From Desulfonatronum thioautotrophicum (GTDB lineage: Bacteria; Desulfobacterota; Desulfovibrionia; Desulfovibrionales; Desulfonatronaceae), in contig NZ_JYNO01000015.1 of NCBI RefSeq assembly GCF_000934745.1, forward strand, positions 44,231 through 108,230: a DNA stretch of 64,000 nt, written 5' to 3'. The position numbers were made by a program, and so were the translations under genes. Position 1 is the stretch's first letter; every line of letters begins with the position of its first letter. Positions 45,703-54,491 of the stretch are shown one piece after another. The notes under the pieces were generated by a model, which worked only from the letters and a program-made list of their open reading frames with translations, was not told the origin of the DNA and ran no database searches.

Positions 45703-46684
45703 CCGAATCCCGAACATGGAGGTCCTCCTGGCGCTGAGCGATGCCCTGATTACCGGCTATATCCGGATCGAGACCCCCAAGTTCAGCATCCAGGAGGAAC
45801 TCTATCAGGGCTTGCGAACAGAGAACATTCCGGCCTTGCGCGGCATCATCCACCGCCTTTTCGCGGCGATTCCCTACCGCAATTTCACCAACACGGACCT
45901 GCTGGACAGCGAGGGGTATTATGCCTCGGTGCTGTACGCCTTTTTCGCGTCGCTGGTTGCGCGGATCATCCCCGAAAACGTGACCAACAAGGGCCAGGCC
46001 GACCTGACCGTGATTTTCTGTTGGCTCCACAAGTCGCTGAACCTTCGCCACTCCAACTACAGAATCCAGACCAGGGCCGACCCTGATCTTAGGGACTACG
46101 GCGATTACACCTTCAAGGCCCGGGTGTTCGACGCAGACCGGGCCGTGTCCAATTCCGACCTGCTGTTCCACGAAAAGGTGTTCATCAGGCTACTGGCCCG
46201 TCCGCCGCGCAGGCAAAAGGCGACCGTCGAGATCATTGACGCGGGCAGCCTGGAAGAATGCCTGGATTTTGCCAACAATCACGCCAAGAAGCACGACGGC
46301 AGAATCTTTGCCCCGGATGAGTTCGCCCACTACGCGGCCTTTGAGCACGGAGAATTCCGGAGCCTGGGCTTGATTGTAAGGACTGGCGGCAGGACCGGCG
46401 GCAGGATCAAAACCCTGGCTGTGGGATATCCCATATACACGGAGTTCAAGCACCGAGACCGGATGTTTTTCCTGGACTACTACATCACGACAGGTGGTAA
46501 CGACCTGCCCAGCCTGGAAGGAATCATCAGGGACCGGTTCGACGTGCACACCATCCTGTCCCTGTACCCATCCCACGGATTACGCAACCTGTTCCTGCCC
46601 ACCCGAAACGTCCTGGCCCTGAAGGCCGTGGAGTTCCGGGAAAGCCTGCGCCCGTGCAGGCCGATGCTGGTGGATCACAAGTGA
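45703..46684 (+). pseudogene. Chimeric partial copy: PD-(D/E)XK-protein C-terminal part joined to the tail of an unknown protein
   Basis: From 45703 to about 46021 the DNA closely matches 47873-48180 of the AAA/PD-(D/E)XK gene, from the words ATCCCGAACATGGAGGTC to GACCTGACCGTGATT. Translation opens MEVLLALSDALITGY and reaches NKGQADLTVIF. It then switches, in frame, to about 220 residues of another protein (RDYGDYTFKARVFDADRAV ... YPSHGLRNLFLPTRNVLALKA) that I do not recognise. The AAA domain and nuclease catalytic core (EXK) are missing. An intact reading frame is kept, so a product of about 322 aa starting at 45716 is possible, but there is no ribosome site and the structure looks like recombination debris. 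Confidence 0.75.
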
Positions 46685-46689
46685 GGGGG

Positions 46690-46735
46690 GGCTGGACATA
46701 CGACACTGGACATCCGGCACTGGACATCCGGCATG
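46690..46735. repeat. Short tandem repeat
   Basis: The 14-base word ACTGGACATCCGGC occurs twice in tandem, preceded by a related CTGGACATACGAC. It separates the chimeric gene from the intact AAA/PD-(D/E)XK gene. Confidence 0.7.
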
Positions 46736-46827
46736 GTTGAACATTTCCTTGCCCGGGCTTACTGTTTGGAAAAGCATGGTCGTCGCGTGGAACATGGCGG
46801 CCAAAAACCCGCAAAGGAGCCCAAGCC

Positions 46828-48402
46828 ATGCTGCACCTGCCCGTGGGCATCAATACCCTGGACAAAATCCGTTCCGGCGGATTCGTGTATGTGGACAAGA
46901 CTCCGCACGTCCATCATCTCGTGGTAAAGCCCGGCCAGTATTTTCTTTCCAGGCCCCGACGTTTCGGCAAGAGCCTGTTTTTGGACACGCTCAAGGAACT
47001 CTTCGAGGGCAATGAAAAGCTGTTTCAAGGGTTGTACATCCACGACAAGTGGGACTGGAGCGCGGTTTATCCGGTAATCAAAATTGATTTTGGCGAGGGA
47101 AGGTTGAGTGCTCGGGCTCAATTGGAACGGCGCATCCGGCTCATTCTGCGGGAGAATTCCCGCCGCCTGGATGTGCCTGAAGACCCGGAACAGGATATTC
47201 CCGGCAGTTTCGGTCACCTCATCCGCTTGGCCCATGAGCAGACCGGCCAACGGGCCGTGGTGCTCATCGACGAGTACGACAAGCCCATCCTGGACAACAT
47301 CGAAAGCCCGGACGTGGCCCTGGAAATGCGCGAGGGCTTGCGCGACCTGTATTCCGTCATGAAGGCCAGGGACGCGCATATCCAGTGCATCTTCATGACC
47401 GGGGTGAGCAAGTTTTCCAAGGTCAGCCTGTTCAGCGGCCTGAACAACCTGGAAGACATCACCATCAGCCCCACCTTCGCGACCATCTGCGGCTACACCC
47501 AGAAGGAGTTGGAGACCTGTTTTGCCGAGCACCTGACCGATGTGGATATGGAACGCTTCCGTCAGTGGTATAATGGGTATCAATGGCTTGGGGAGCCGGT
47601 TTACAACCCGTTCGACGTGCTGCTGTTCCTGCAACAGGGCAAGGTCTATCGCAACTACTGGTTCGAGACCGGCAGCCCGAGTTTCCTGGTCAGGCTTTTC
47701 CAGCAAAAACGCTACTTTCTGCCGGACCTTGAGCGTATCGAGGTGGGCGAGGAAATCCTCAATTCCTTTGACGTGGACACCCTCACTCCGGAAACCCTGC
47801 TCTTTCAGGCCGGGTATCTGACCATCGCGGAGAGCTTCACCCGCCGCCAAAGAATGCTCTACCGGCTCCGTATCCCGAACATGGAGGTCCGCCTGGCGCT
47901 GAGTGATGCCCTGATAACCGGCTACACCCGGATTGACGCCCCCAAATTCAGCATCCAGGAGGAAATCTACCAGGCCCTGCGAACGGTAAACCTCCCTGGC
48001 CTTCGCGGCATCATCCACCGCCTTTTCGCGGCGATTCCCTACCGCAACTTCACCAACACGGACCTGCTGGACTGCGAAGGCTGGTACGCCTCGGTGCTCT
48101 ACGCCTTTTTCGCGTCACTGGATGCGCGGATCATCCCCGAAGACGTCACCAACAAGGGCCAGGCCGACCTGACCGTGATTCTGGAGAACAGAGTGTTCGT
48201 CATGGAGATCAAGCTGGTCCAGGCCGCGGAAGTCGAGGGAAACCCGGCCCTGGAGCAGGTCCGGGCCAGGGGCTACAGCGAGAAGTACCTGGGCCGACCC
48301 GGGATGACCGTGCATGAGTTGGGAATGGTTTTCAGTCTGCAGGCGCACAATTTGATTGCGTTGGATGGGCGGGAGGTCGAGGATACTGCCAGTCCAGCCT
48401 AA
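46828..48402 (+). CDS. AAA-ATPase-like / PD-(D/E)XK nuclease-fold protein (DUF1703 type)
   Basis: 524 aa. It starts LPVGINTLDKIRSGGFVYVDKT, followed by a P-loop variant in SRPRRFGKSLFLDTL near residue 47 and Walker B VVLIDEYDKPI near 149, with the sensor segment IFMTGVSKFSKVSLFSGLNNL. The C-terminal nuclease-like fold contains GQADLTVILENRVFVMEIKL near 450, giving the D...ExK core. Such proteins are very common in anaerobes, occur in many copies and are suspected of defence or mobile-element functions, with no settled role. A 300-base part is duplicated at 45703. Confidence 0.88.
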   Translation: MLHLPVGINTLDKIRSGGFVYVDKTPHVHHLVVKPGQYFLSRPRRFGKSLFLDTLKELFEGNEKLFQGLYIHDKWDWSAVYPVIKIDFGEGRLSARAQLERRIRLILRENSRRLDVPEDPEQDIPGSFGHLIRLAHEQTGQRAVVLIDEYDKPILDNIESPDVALEMREGLRDLYSVMKARDAHIQCIFMTGVSKFSKVSLFSGLNNLEDITISPTFATICGYTQKELETCFAEHLTDVDMERFRQWYNGYQWLGEPVYNPFDVLLFLQQGKVYRNYWFETGSPSFLVRLFQQKRYFLPDLERIEVGEEILNSFDVDTLTPETLLFQAGYLTIAESFTRRQRMLYRLRIPNMEVRLALSDALITGYTRIDAPKFSIQEEIYQALRTVNLPGLRGIIHRLFAAIPYRNFTNTDLLDCEGWYASVLYAFFASLDARIIPEDVTNKGQADLTVILENRVFVMEIKLVQAAEVEGNPALEQVRARGYSEKYLGRPGMTVHELGMVFSLQAHNLIALDGREVEDTASPA

Positions 48403-48652
48403 TACGATTCGGGGTGATGTCTGGAAGCGGGACCGGGGAGGATGTGCGGTTCTTCTACCGAGAGATACTGGGCACGGACATTCCGGACAGCTGAACAGCT
48501 TTCATCGCAGGCGGAATCATTAAAAGAGCACTCATGGGTCTGACATACACCACCCACGCCTCGGGGGAGCCGGGCGCAATCTGCCGGGCGCAATCTGCCG
48601 GTCGCCTGGATGCGGATTTGGAATATCAGGTGGGGAGTGCTTGGCGTGGTTG
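48403..48652. other. Intergenic region with short tandem repeat
   Basis: Holds a 14-base tandem duplication near 48569-48600 (GGGCGCAATCTGCC repeated). No recognisable gene; a coding-like scrap near 48440-48495 (VRFFYREILGTDIPDS) is unidentified. Confidence 0.4.
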
Positions 48653-49045
48653 CTACCATGCCGAAGCGACGTGCGGGTAATCGAGGATTTTTCTGTCCGC
48701 TGTGAGGATGGTGCTGCTGTTCAGGCGAGTCGTGGCGGTAATGATCCTGTCCGCTGGATTGGCATGGAAAGCGCCGGGCAGGGAGTAGGCTTCTTCGATA
48801 ACTTCCTGGCTGATGACCTCAACATTCCAGCCGTTCAGACCAACATAATGCCTGAACCAGGTTTTCCAGGGACGGTCTACTGAGATGCGATTTCGCTCCA
48901 CGGCACAGGCAATTTCAGCAATGCTGATCACAGAGACGGATGTGCCGGCTTCCAAGCTGGTGAGTAGACCTCGTGCCTTGTCGGAAAGCGAGGCGGGTTC
49001 GGATATCGCCCAGATCAGGCAACAGGTATCAAGCAGCAAGTTCAT
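48653..49045 (-). CDS. PIN-domain (VapC-like) toxin
   Basis: 130 aa. The acidic catalytic residues of a PIN ribonuclease are visible: Asp in MNLLLDTCCLIWAI, Glu in SIAEIACAVERNR, and Asp in ANPADRIITATTR followed by LTADRKI. The ATG at 49045 overlaps the stop of a truncated Phd-like antitoxin frame as ATGA, the usual toxin-antitoxin arrangement. The toxin itself looks intact. Confidence 0.88.
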   Translation of the reverse strand: MNLLLDTCCLIWAISEPASLSDKARGLLTSLEAGTSVSVISIAEIACAVERNRISVDRPWKTWFRHYVGLNGWNVEVISQEVIEEAYSLPGAFHANPADRIITATTRLNSSTILTADRKILDYPHVASAW

Positions 49046-49200
49046 TGCCGAAGCATTATCCACTGATCGACCGGGATCAACGGTTCCGTCAGGTCGCCAT
49101 GAATCTGGACCGTGCCCTGGCCACAACCGAGGCGGGTTTGATTGCATGGTTTGCTCGGCTCGCACGGAATCACCCGGGCAACCGGCACGTCCGGCCTTTC
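49042..49200 (-). pseudogene. Truncated Phd-like antitoxin (C-terminal part only)
   Basis: The frame ending at 49042 reads PVARVIPCEP near its start and GCGQGTVQIHGDLTEPL near its end, which is the C-terminal half of Phd/YefM-type antitoxins (PVARLVP...GCGRGxV...GD). The normal N-terminal DNA-binding half (about 30 residues) is absent and is replaced upstream by the antisense of an unrelated coding fragment. It still overlaps the PIN toxin start as ATGA. Confidence 0.6.
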
Positions 49201-49228
49201 CCCTCTGGCCGAGGTCCGGCCCTGCGTC

Positions 49229-49490
49229 ACGGACAACGCGATTTTTCGGGCCATCGTCCGGATCAACTTCGCCTACGGCGAGAGCATGTACCCCTTCCAG
49301 GGCATCGACTTCCACAAACGCGCCTATCACCTGGAGCCGCAGTCCATTCGCAAGCCGGTATACTGCATCACCAAGGGGCGTGCGCCCATCATGGATATCA
49401 TCCGAACTTTCGAAGTGGTGGGGAGCATCCCGCCAGGGAACCCGCTGGCCCCGCTGGGGCATGTTGCCAGGGGTGTGGTCAGGAGGATGG
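49229..49490 (+). pseudogene. Orphan coding fragment of unknown family
   Basis: The plus-strand frame VTDNAIFRAIVRINFAYGES ... SIPPGNPLAPL has a strong G/C third-position bias over about 85 codons, unlike its antisense. It has no start with ribosome site and runs into DNA that encodes hicA on the other strand. It appears to be a fragment of a lost gene that replaced the N-terminal part of the Phd-like antitoxin. No family was recognised. Confidence 0.5.
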
Positions 49491-49670
49491 TCAGGTCAAT
49501 CCGAGTTGTTTCCGTATCAAGTCGCAGAGGGTTTCCTTGACTTCCCGGTGGCGGGGCACTGGCGCCTTGCGGCCGTTGTTTGGATTCATGAACAGGTCAT
49601 GGTTTGCCCCGTGGCGTAAAAATACACAACCGGCAGCCTCCAATTCCTGGACAAAGCGCTTGCGTTTCAC
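49491..49670 (-). CDS. hicA: HicA toxin
   Basis: 59 aa: VKRKRFVQELEAAGCVFLRH then GANHDLFMNPNNGRKAPVPRHREVKETLCDLIRKQLGL, with the catalytic histidine of the HicA double-stranded-RNA-binding fold in FLRHGANHD or PRHREV. It starts with GTG at 49670, overlapping the hicB stop as GTGA. It is an mRNA interferase held by HicB. Confidence 0.92.
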   Translation of the reverse strand: MKRKRFVQELEAAGCVFLRHGANHDLFMNPNNGRKAPVPRHREVKETLCDLIRKQLGLT

Positions 49671-49861
49671 AACGCGACAACCATTTCCCGCTGGTCGTCC
49701 CGCGCCTCGACGGCGTCATCCTCCATCATGAGCAGATATGCGTCACGGATATTCTCTTTCAGCTCGTCCAGGGTTTCACCCTGGCTGAATACGCCGGGAA
49801 TCTCCTTGATCTTGCCGACCAGCCAGCCATCATCTTCCCAATATACTAGGGTTGCCTGCAT
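49667..49861 (-). CDS. hicB: HicB antitoxin (short form)
   Basis: 64 aa. It has the partial RNase H-like HicB fold: VYWEDDGWLVGKIKEIPGVFSQGETLDELKENIRDA. It lacks a C-terminal DNA-binding extension, as in the short HicB class. GGAG precedes ATG 49861; hicA follows with a GTGA overlap. Confidence 0.9.
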   Translation of the reverse strand: MQATLVYWEDDGWLVGKIKEIPGVFSQGETLDELKENIRDAYLLMMEDDAVEARDDQREMVVAL

Positions 49862-49879
49862 GGGTGCGCTCCATGTTCT

Positions 49880-50140
49880 CTATCTGTTTCCAGCATCAAT
49901 TTCGCCAGCCACTTCAGCTCCGGTAACCTGCGAGACGGGAATCCCATATTCCGCGCAGTGGTCGAGGAACATCACCCGCGGAACTCCGGCAATGCTCGCG
50001 GCGGCTCCGGAGGAGAGCTTTCCCAGATGAAAAAGCATCAACGCCGCATAGAGTCGAACGTCCCGTCCCATTTCCTCGTGTGTGCGGTTCAGCATCCTGC
50101 GAACCTCGTCCGGTACGCGAATGGACAGTGTCTCTTCCAT
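49880..50140 (-). CDS. UPF0175-family small protein (possible antitoxin)
   Basis: 86 aa: MEETLSIRVPDEVRRML then MGRDVRLYAALMLFHLGKLSSGAAASIAGVPRVMFLDHCAEYGIPV, the UPF0175 (COG2886) pattern with a helix-turn-helix-like centre. These proteins usually pair with a DUF3368 PIN toxin, but no such gene adjoins it here. GAGGCG lies before ATG 50140. It lies 18 bases upstream of hicB on the same strand. Confidence 0.8.
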   Translation of the reverse strand: MEETLSIRVPDEVRRMLNRTHEEMGRDVRLYAALMLFHLGKLSSGAAASIAGVPRVMFLDHCAEYGIPVSQVTGAEVAGEIDAGNR

Positions 50141-50309
50141 AGGTTTTTCGCCTCTTTGAATAATGATTTCGGCTTGATTCGGAGGAATTGCCTCGAAGCC
50201 TTGGCGTTTAGCGTTGTCGGTATGGTACCGAACAAAAGGTAAAAGTGGCAAGCAGGCGGGTCTTGAAGTGTGAATACGCAGGCCAATTGTGCTGAGCTGG
50301 AGAGAGCAA

Positions 50310-51443
50310 TCAAATGAAATCAGCGTAAATGCGCATGACTTGTTCCGCCGAGTCCGCCAGGAGGGTCTTGCCGTTGCACATGGCGTCGTGAAGGGAGACC
50401 GGGCCGCAGCAGATGGAGATGACCGCGGTAATGCCCGCGTCGTACAGTTCGTCCGTGACCTTGCCGATGCTTCCGGCCAGGGCGACGCAGGGGACGCGGT
50501 GTTTTTTCGCCAGCCTGGCGATACCCGCGGGGGCCTTGCCGTAGGCGGTCTGGTAGTCGATTTGTCCCTCCCCGGTGATGACCAGCCGGGCTTCCTGGAC
50601 GTGGGACTCCATGTCCAGAAGGTCCAGGACCACGTCGATGCCGGGACGGATTTTCGCGTCGAACAGTCCGTACATGGCCCCGCCGACCCCGCCTGCGGCC
50701 CCGGAGCCGGAAACGGTCCTGATATCCTTGCCTGCGTCCCGCTCGACGATGTCGGCCAGGTTGGCCATGCCGGCGTCCAGGGCCAGGGCCTGTTCGGGGG
50801 TGGCGCCTTTTTGCGGGCCGTAGACCAGGGCGGCCCCGTTGGGGCCGAGCAGAGGGTTGTCCACGTCGCAGATGATTTCAATCCGGGCCCGCTCCAGGCG
50901 CGGATCGGCCTGGGAGCGGTCGATGGTTCGCACCTGGGACAGAGACGCGCCGACAGGAGGCAATTCTTTTTGGTCCTGGTCGAGAAATTTCACCCCCAGT
51001 GCGGCGGCGATGCCCATGCCCCCGTCCACGGTGGCGCTGCCGCCAATGCCCAGGTAGATGGTCTCGGCCCCGAGGTCCAAGGCTCGGCGGATCAATTCCC
51101 CGGTTCCATAGGACGTCGTCTTGTCCGGATCGCGCTCCTTCTCGGCCACCATGGCCAGGCCCGAGGCCTTGGCCATTTCAATCAGGGCAGTTCGTCCGCC
51201 GGGAGACCAAAAGAAATCGGACCGGGTATTTCGAAACAGCGGATCATGGACGTCCATGGTTTCCATGGCCCCGGGAAGCCGCTGGGAAAGAATGTCCAAA
51301 AGGCCGTCTCCTCCGTCGGCAATGGGCATTTTCGCGATGCGATACGGTTTGGGTACCCGTTTGATGCCCGCGATGATCGCCTCCGCGGCTTCGGTTCCGG
51401 ACAGACAACCCTTGAAGGCGTTGGGGGCGACGACGATTTTCAT
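50310..51443 (-). CDS. glxK: Glycerate 2-kinase (GarK/GlxK family)
   Basis: 377 aa. It starts MKIVVAPNAFKGCLSGTEAAEAI and has the family blocks MPIADGGDGLLD, YLGIGGSATVDGGMGIAAALG, GPNGAALVYGPQKGAT and GEGQIDYQTAYGKAP. It phosphorylates D-glycerate at C2 using ATP, feeding lower glycolysis. It lies downstream of a complete TRAP transporter on the same strand, so the imported substrate may be glycerate or a precursor such as hydroxypyruvate or glycolate. Confidence 0.94.
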   Translation of the reverse strand: MKIVVAPNAFKGCLSGTEAAEAIIAGIKRVPKPYRIAKMPIADGGDGLLDILSQRLPGAMETMDVHDPLFRNTRSDFFWSPGGRTALIEMAKASGLAMVAEKERDPDKTTSYGTGELIRRALDLGAETIYLGIGGSATVDGGMGIAAALGVKFLDQDQKELPPVGASLSQVRTIDRSQADPRLERARIEIICDVDNPLLGPNGAALVYGPQKGATPEQALALDAGMANLADIVERDAGKDIRTVSGSGAAGGVGGAMYGLFDAKIRPGIDVVLDLLDMESHVQEARLVITGEGQIDYQTAYGKAPAGIARLAKKHRVPCVALAGSIGKVTDELYDAGITAVISICCGPVSLHDAMCNGKTLLADSAEQVMRIYADFI

Positions 51444-51534
51444 GGAGACTCCTGAAGAGAATGGTCACGGGTCTTGGCTTGACCCGTGAACGGTTGACGC
51501 TCGGGGATGTCCTTTTTGCCTGGGCCGGTTCTGG

Positions 51535-52794
51535 TCAGAACAGCACCGGCAGGAACAACGGCAGGTAGACCACCAGCCAGAACACCAGGAGCAGTCCGAG
51601 CATGTAGGGGATGATGGAGCGGGTGATCCGCTCGATGGACAGGCCGGAAATGGACGAGGCCACGTAGAGGTTGATGGCCACGGGCGGGGTGATCATCCCG
51701 ATGGCCAGCCCCATGACCATGATCAGGCCGAAGTGGATCAGGCTGACTTCCAGTTGGCGGATCAGGGGCAGGAAAACCGGGGTGAGGATGATCAGGGCCG
51801 AGGCGGTTTCCACGAAAATTCCGGTCAAGAGGATGACCAACGTGACCAGGAACAGGATCACGTAGAGGTTCGTGGACAGGCCCAGCACGGTTTCGGCGAT
51901 CAGGGCCGGAATGCCGTAGTTGGCCAGAACCCAGCTCATGATCGCGGATGTGGCGATGAGAAACATGATCACCCCGGTGGTCATGATCGAGCGGCACATG
52001 ATCCGGTAGATATCCTTCAGGGACATGTCCCGATAGATCAGCAGGGAAGCGAACAGGGCGTAGTTCACGGCAACCACGGCGGCCTCGGACGGGGTGAACA
52101 CGCCGGAAAATATCCCGCCGAGAATGATCACCGGAGTGATCAGCCCCCACACGGCGCGCCAAAAGGTTCGCAGGATATTGCGTGCGGAAAAGGCCGCTCC
52201 GTGAGGGTAGGAGCGGGCGCAGGCCTGGCGCAGGGCAATGACGACGAGTACTCCGCCCATGAGCATTCCCGGCAGGAATCCGTTCAGGAACAGGCGGCTC
52301 ACGGATTCCTGGGCCATGACCGCGTAGAGGATCATGGGCACGGAGGGCGGAATGACTACGCCGATGGTTCCGGCGGCGGCGATGAGCGAGGCGGAGCAGG
52401 CCGTGTCGTAGCCCTTGCGCTTGAGTTCCGGGACCAGGGTGGAGCCGATGGCCGCGGTGGTGGCGGCTCCGGATCCGGAGATGGCCGCGAAGAACATCCC
52501 GGCCAGCACCGCGACGATGGACAATCCACCGCGGACAAATCCCAGCAAAGCATCGGCAAAATCCACCAGCCGGGCCGAGACCTGGCCCTTGGCCATGATG
52601 TCCCCGGCCAGAATGAAGAACGGCACGGCCACCAGCGGGAAGCTGTCCGTCCCGGCGAACATCCGCTGGACAATGAGCATCAGGGGGATGCCGTCCTGGA
52701 TCAGGATGAACATCGAGGCCAGGGCGATGGCGATGGCCACGGGCACCCCGAGAAACATCAGGGCCAGAAACGAGCCGAAGAGCAACAGGGCCAT
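51535..52794 (-). CDS. dctM: TRAP transporter large permease DctM
   Basis: About 419 aa, polytopic (12 or so helices): MALLLFGSFLALMFLGVPVAIAIALAS opening, the DctM signature AGDIMAKGQVSARLVDFADALLGFVRGGLS, and SGSGAATTAAIGSTLVPELKRKGYD. It forms the sodium-driven channel of the transporter. ATG at 52794 follows the dctQ stop region; GTG 52809, overlapping dctQ, is an alternative start. Confidence 0.94.
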   Translation of the reverse strand: MALLLFGSFLALMFLGVPVAIAIALASMFILIQDGIPLMLIVQRMFAGTDSFPLVAVPFFILAGDIMAKGQVSARLVDFADALLGFVRGGLSIVAVLAGMFFAAISGSGAATTAAIGSTLVPELKRKGYDTACSASLIAAAGTIGVVIPPSVPMILYAVMAQESVSRLFLNGFLPGMLMGGVLVVIALRQACARSYPHGAAFSARNILRTFWRAVWGLITPVIILGGIFSGVFTPSEAAVVAVNYALFASLLIYRDMSLKDIYRIMCRSIMTTGVIMFLIATSAIMSWVLANYGIPALIAETVLGLSTNLYVILFLVTLVILLTGIFVETASALIILTPVFLPLIRQLEVSLIHFGLIMVMGLAIGMITPPVAINLYVASSISGLSIERITRSIIPYMLGLLLVFWLVVYLPLFLPVLF

Positions 52795-52796
52795 GG

Positions 52797-53444
52797 TCAG
52801 TCGCCGCACCCGCGGCAGGAGCCGGAAGTCCGATTGACAACCGACGCGGAGGGATCAGCCGGGGGATGCACCGGGTTTGGCTGGTGACGGATGGTCACGT
52901 TCACGGCAGACGGGCGATGCTTCGGGAAGAGTTCCAGGAGCAGGGCGTGCAGGCCGTGGAGAATCATTACCCCAAAGGCCACGGGCATCACGGCGTAGAC
53001 ATAGGGCATGGGCAAACGCAGTGAGGCCGTGACCTGAAAGGATTGCAGCTGCATGTAGCGTACCGCATAGAACATGGCTGTTCCGAAAAATATCAGGGAT
53101 GCCAAAACGGCGATGATACGCACCAGGCGGCGCAGAAGCGCGGGCATGGAATCCACCAGGAAGGTCACGGCGATGTGTATGCCCCGGCGGTAGGCCATGG
53201 TCGCTCCGAGAAAGGTTGTCCAGACCAGCAGGTAGCGGGACAATTCCTCGGACCAGGGCAGGGCCTGGAAAAAGACCCGGAAGACGATCTGCAGGGTGAT
53301 GATCACCAACATCCCGGTCAGGGCGCAAAAGGCCAGAACGCCGACCACGGCGTCAACGAGGCCGGAGGCCGCGCCGACGCCGTGGATCAGCTTTTCTTGA
53401 AGCGAGGACGGCGATACCCGTCCGGAACGGTTATTGGATGGCAT
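52797..53444 (-). CDS. dctQ: TRAP transporter small permease DctQ
   Basis: 215 aa with four helices (GVLAFCALTGMLVIITLQIVFRV, LLVWTTFLGATMAYR, IIAVLASLIFFGTAMFYAV, AVMPVAFGVMILHGLHAL) and the DctQ motif PWSEELSRYLLVWTTFLGA followed by GIHIAVTF. The N- and C-terminal extensions are longer than usual. The start overlaps dctP by 14 bases. Confidence 0.92.
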   Translation of the reverse strand: MPSNNRSGRVSPSSLQEKLIHGVGAASGLVDAVVGVLAFCALTGMLVIITLQIVFRVFFQALPWSEELSRYLLVWTTFLGATMAYRRGIHIAVTFLVDSMPALLRRLVRIIAVLASLIFFGTAMFYAVRYMQLQSFQVTASLRLPMPYVYAVMPVAFGVMILHGLHALLLELFPKHRPSAVNVTIRHQPNPVHPPADPSASVVNRTSGSCRGCGD

Positions 53445-54423
53445 CCAAAATGCGCTGCAGGTACGCGCCGAATCGCTCGCCGTATTTGGCGTGGACCGGT
53501 TCCACCTTGGCCTGGAAGGCCGCGGTGTCCGGCTCCATGACGATCTGCATGCCCGCGTCGGCCAGTTCCTGAAGCTGCCCGGCCTCCATCTCCGCGTTCA
53601 CCATGCGTCCGTGTTCCGCCGCGGCCTGGGCGGCCTGCAGGAAGATTTCCTGTACTTCAGGGGTCAGGCCGCGCCACTTGGCCAAGCCCATGACGAAAAT
53701 CGCCGGGGCGTAGGTGTGGCGGGTCATGGACAGGTGGGTCTGTTGCTCGTTGAGCTTGAAGGAATGGATCACGTTGACCGGGTTTTCCTGGCCGTCGATG
53801 GTTCGCTGGCGCATTGCGGTCAGAGCCTCGGTCCAGGCCATGGGCACGGCGTTGGCCCCCAGGGTGGTGAAGGTGTCGATATAGACGGGGTTCTCCATGA
53901 CCCGGATCTTCAGGCCGGCCAGGTCTTCAGGGGTGTTCACCGGGCGCACGGAGTTGGTCAGATTACGGAAACCACGCTCGGCATAGGCCAGGCCCTTCAG
54001 GTTGACCCGTTCCAGCTTGTCCAGCAATTCCCGGCCGATGGGACCGTCCAGGACGCCGTAAGCCGCTTCAGGAGTGGGAAACAGAAAAGGCAGCTCGAAA
54101 ACCGCGATTTCCTCAACGAAGTTGGCCACCGGTCCATTGGTGATGACGCCCATGTCCACGGTACCCATCTGCATACCTTCCAGCAGGGTCCGCTCGTCCC
54201 CGAGCTGGGCGTTGGGGAACAGGGCCACGGTGACATCGCCGTTGGTGCGTTCTTCCACAATCTCCTTGAACTTCAGGGCCGAGATATGAAATCCGTCCTG
54301 CTCATTGACCACGTGGGCCAGACGGATGTTCATCTTCTGGGCCGCGTCGGCCTTGCCGCCGACTCCGAGACCGCTACCCAACACCAGGGCGGTCAACAGC
54401 AAACCAGCAATAAGCCTCTTCAT
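53431..54423 (-). CDS. dctP: TRAP transporter substrate-binding protein DctP
   Basis: 330 aa with a signal peptide (LIAGLLLTALVLGSGLGVGGKADAA). The DctP/SiaP fold is shown by IRLAHVVNEQDGFHISALKFKEIVEERTNGDV, FPNAQLGDERTLLEGMQMGTVDM, and LAGLKIRVMENPVYIDTF with the substrate-binding arginine in KIRVMENP. It delivers an organic acid to DctQM. The adjacent glycerate kinase is the best clue to substrate. Confidence 0.93.
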   Translation of the reverse strand: MKRLIAGLLLTALVLGSGLGVGGKADAAQKMNIRLAHVVNEQDGFHISALKFKEIVEERTNGDVTVALFPNAQLGDERTLLEGMQMGTVDMGVITNGPVANFVEEIAVFELPFLFPTPEAAYGVLDGPIGRELLDKLERVNLKGLAYAERGFRNLTNSVRPVNTPEDLAGLKIRVMENPVYIDTFTTLGANAVPMAWTEALTAMRQRTIDGQENPVNVIHSFKLNEQQTHLSMTRHTYAPAIFVMGLAKWRGLTPEVQEIFLQAAQAAAEHGRMVNAEMEAGQLQELADAGMQIVMEPDTAAFQAKVEPVHAKYGERFGAYLQRILDAIQ

Positions 54424-54491
54424 CTCTCTCCTCCGGGTTTATGGTATTTTCGGGCGATATGTTCGACGAAGTTCTCGTCCCCGGGCCGCGC

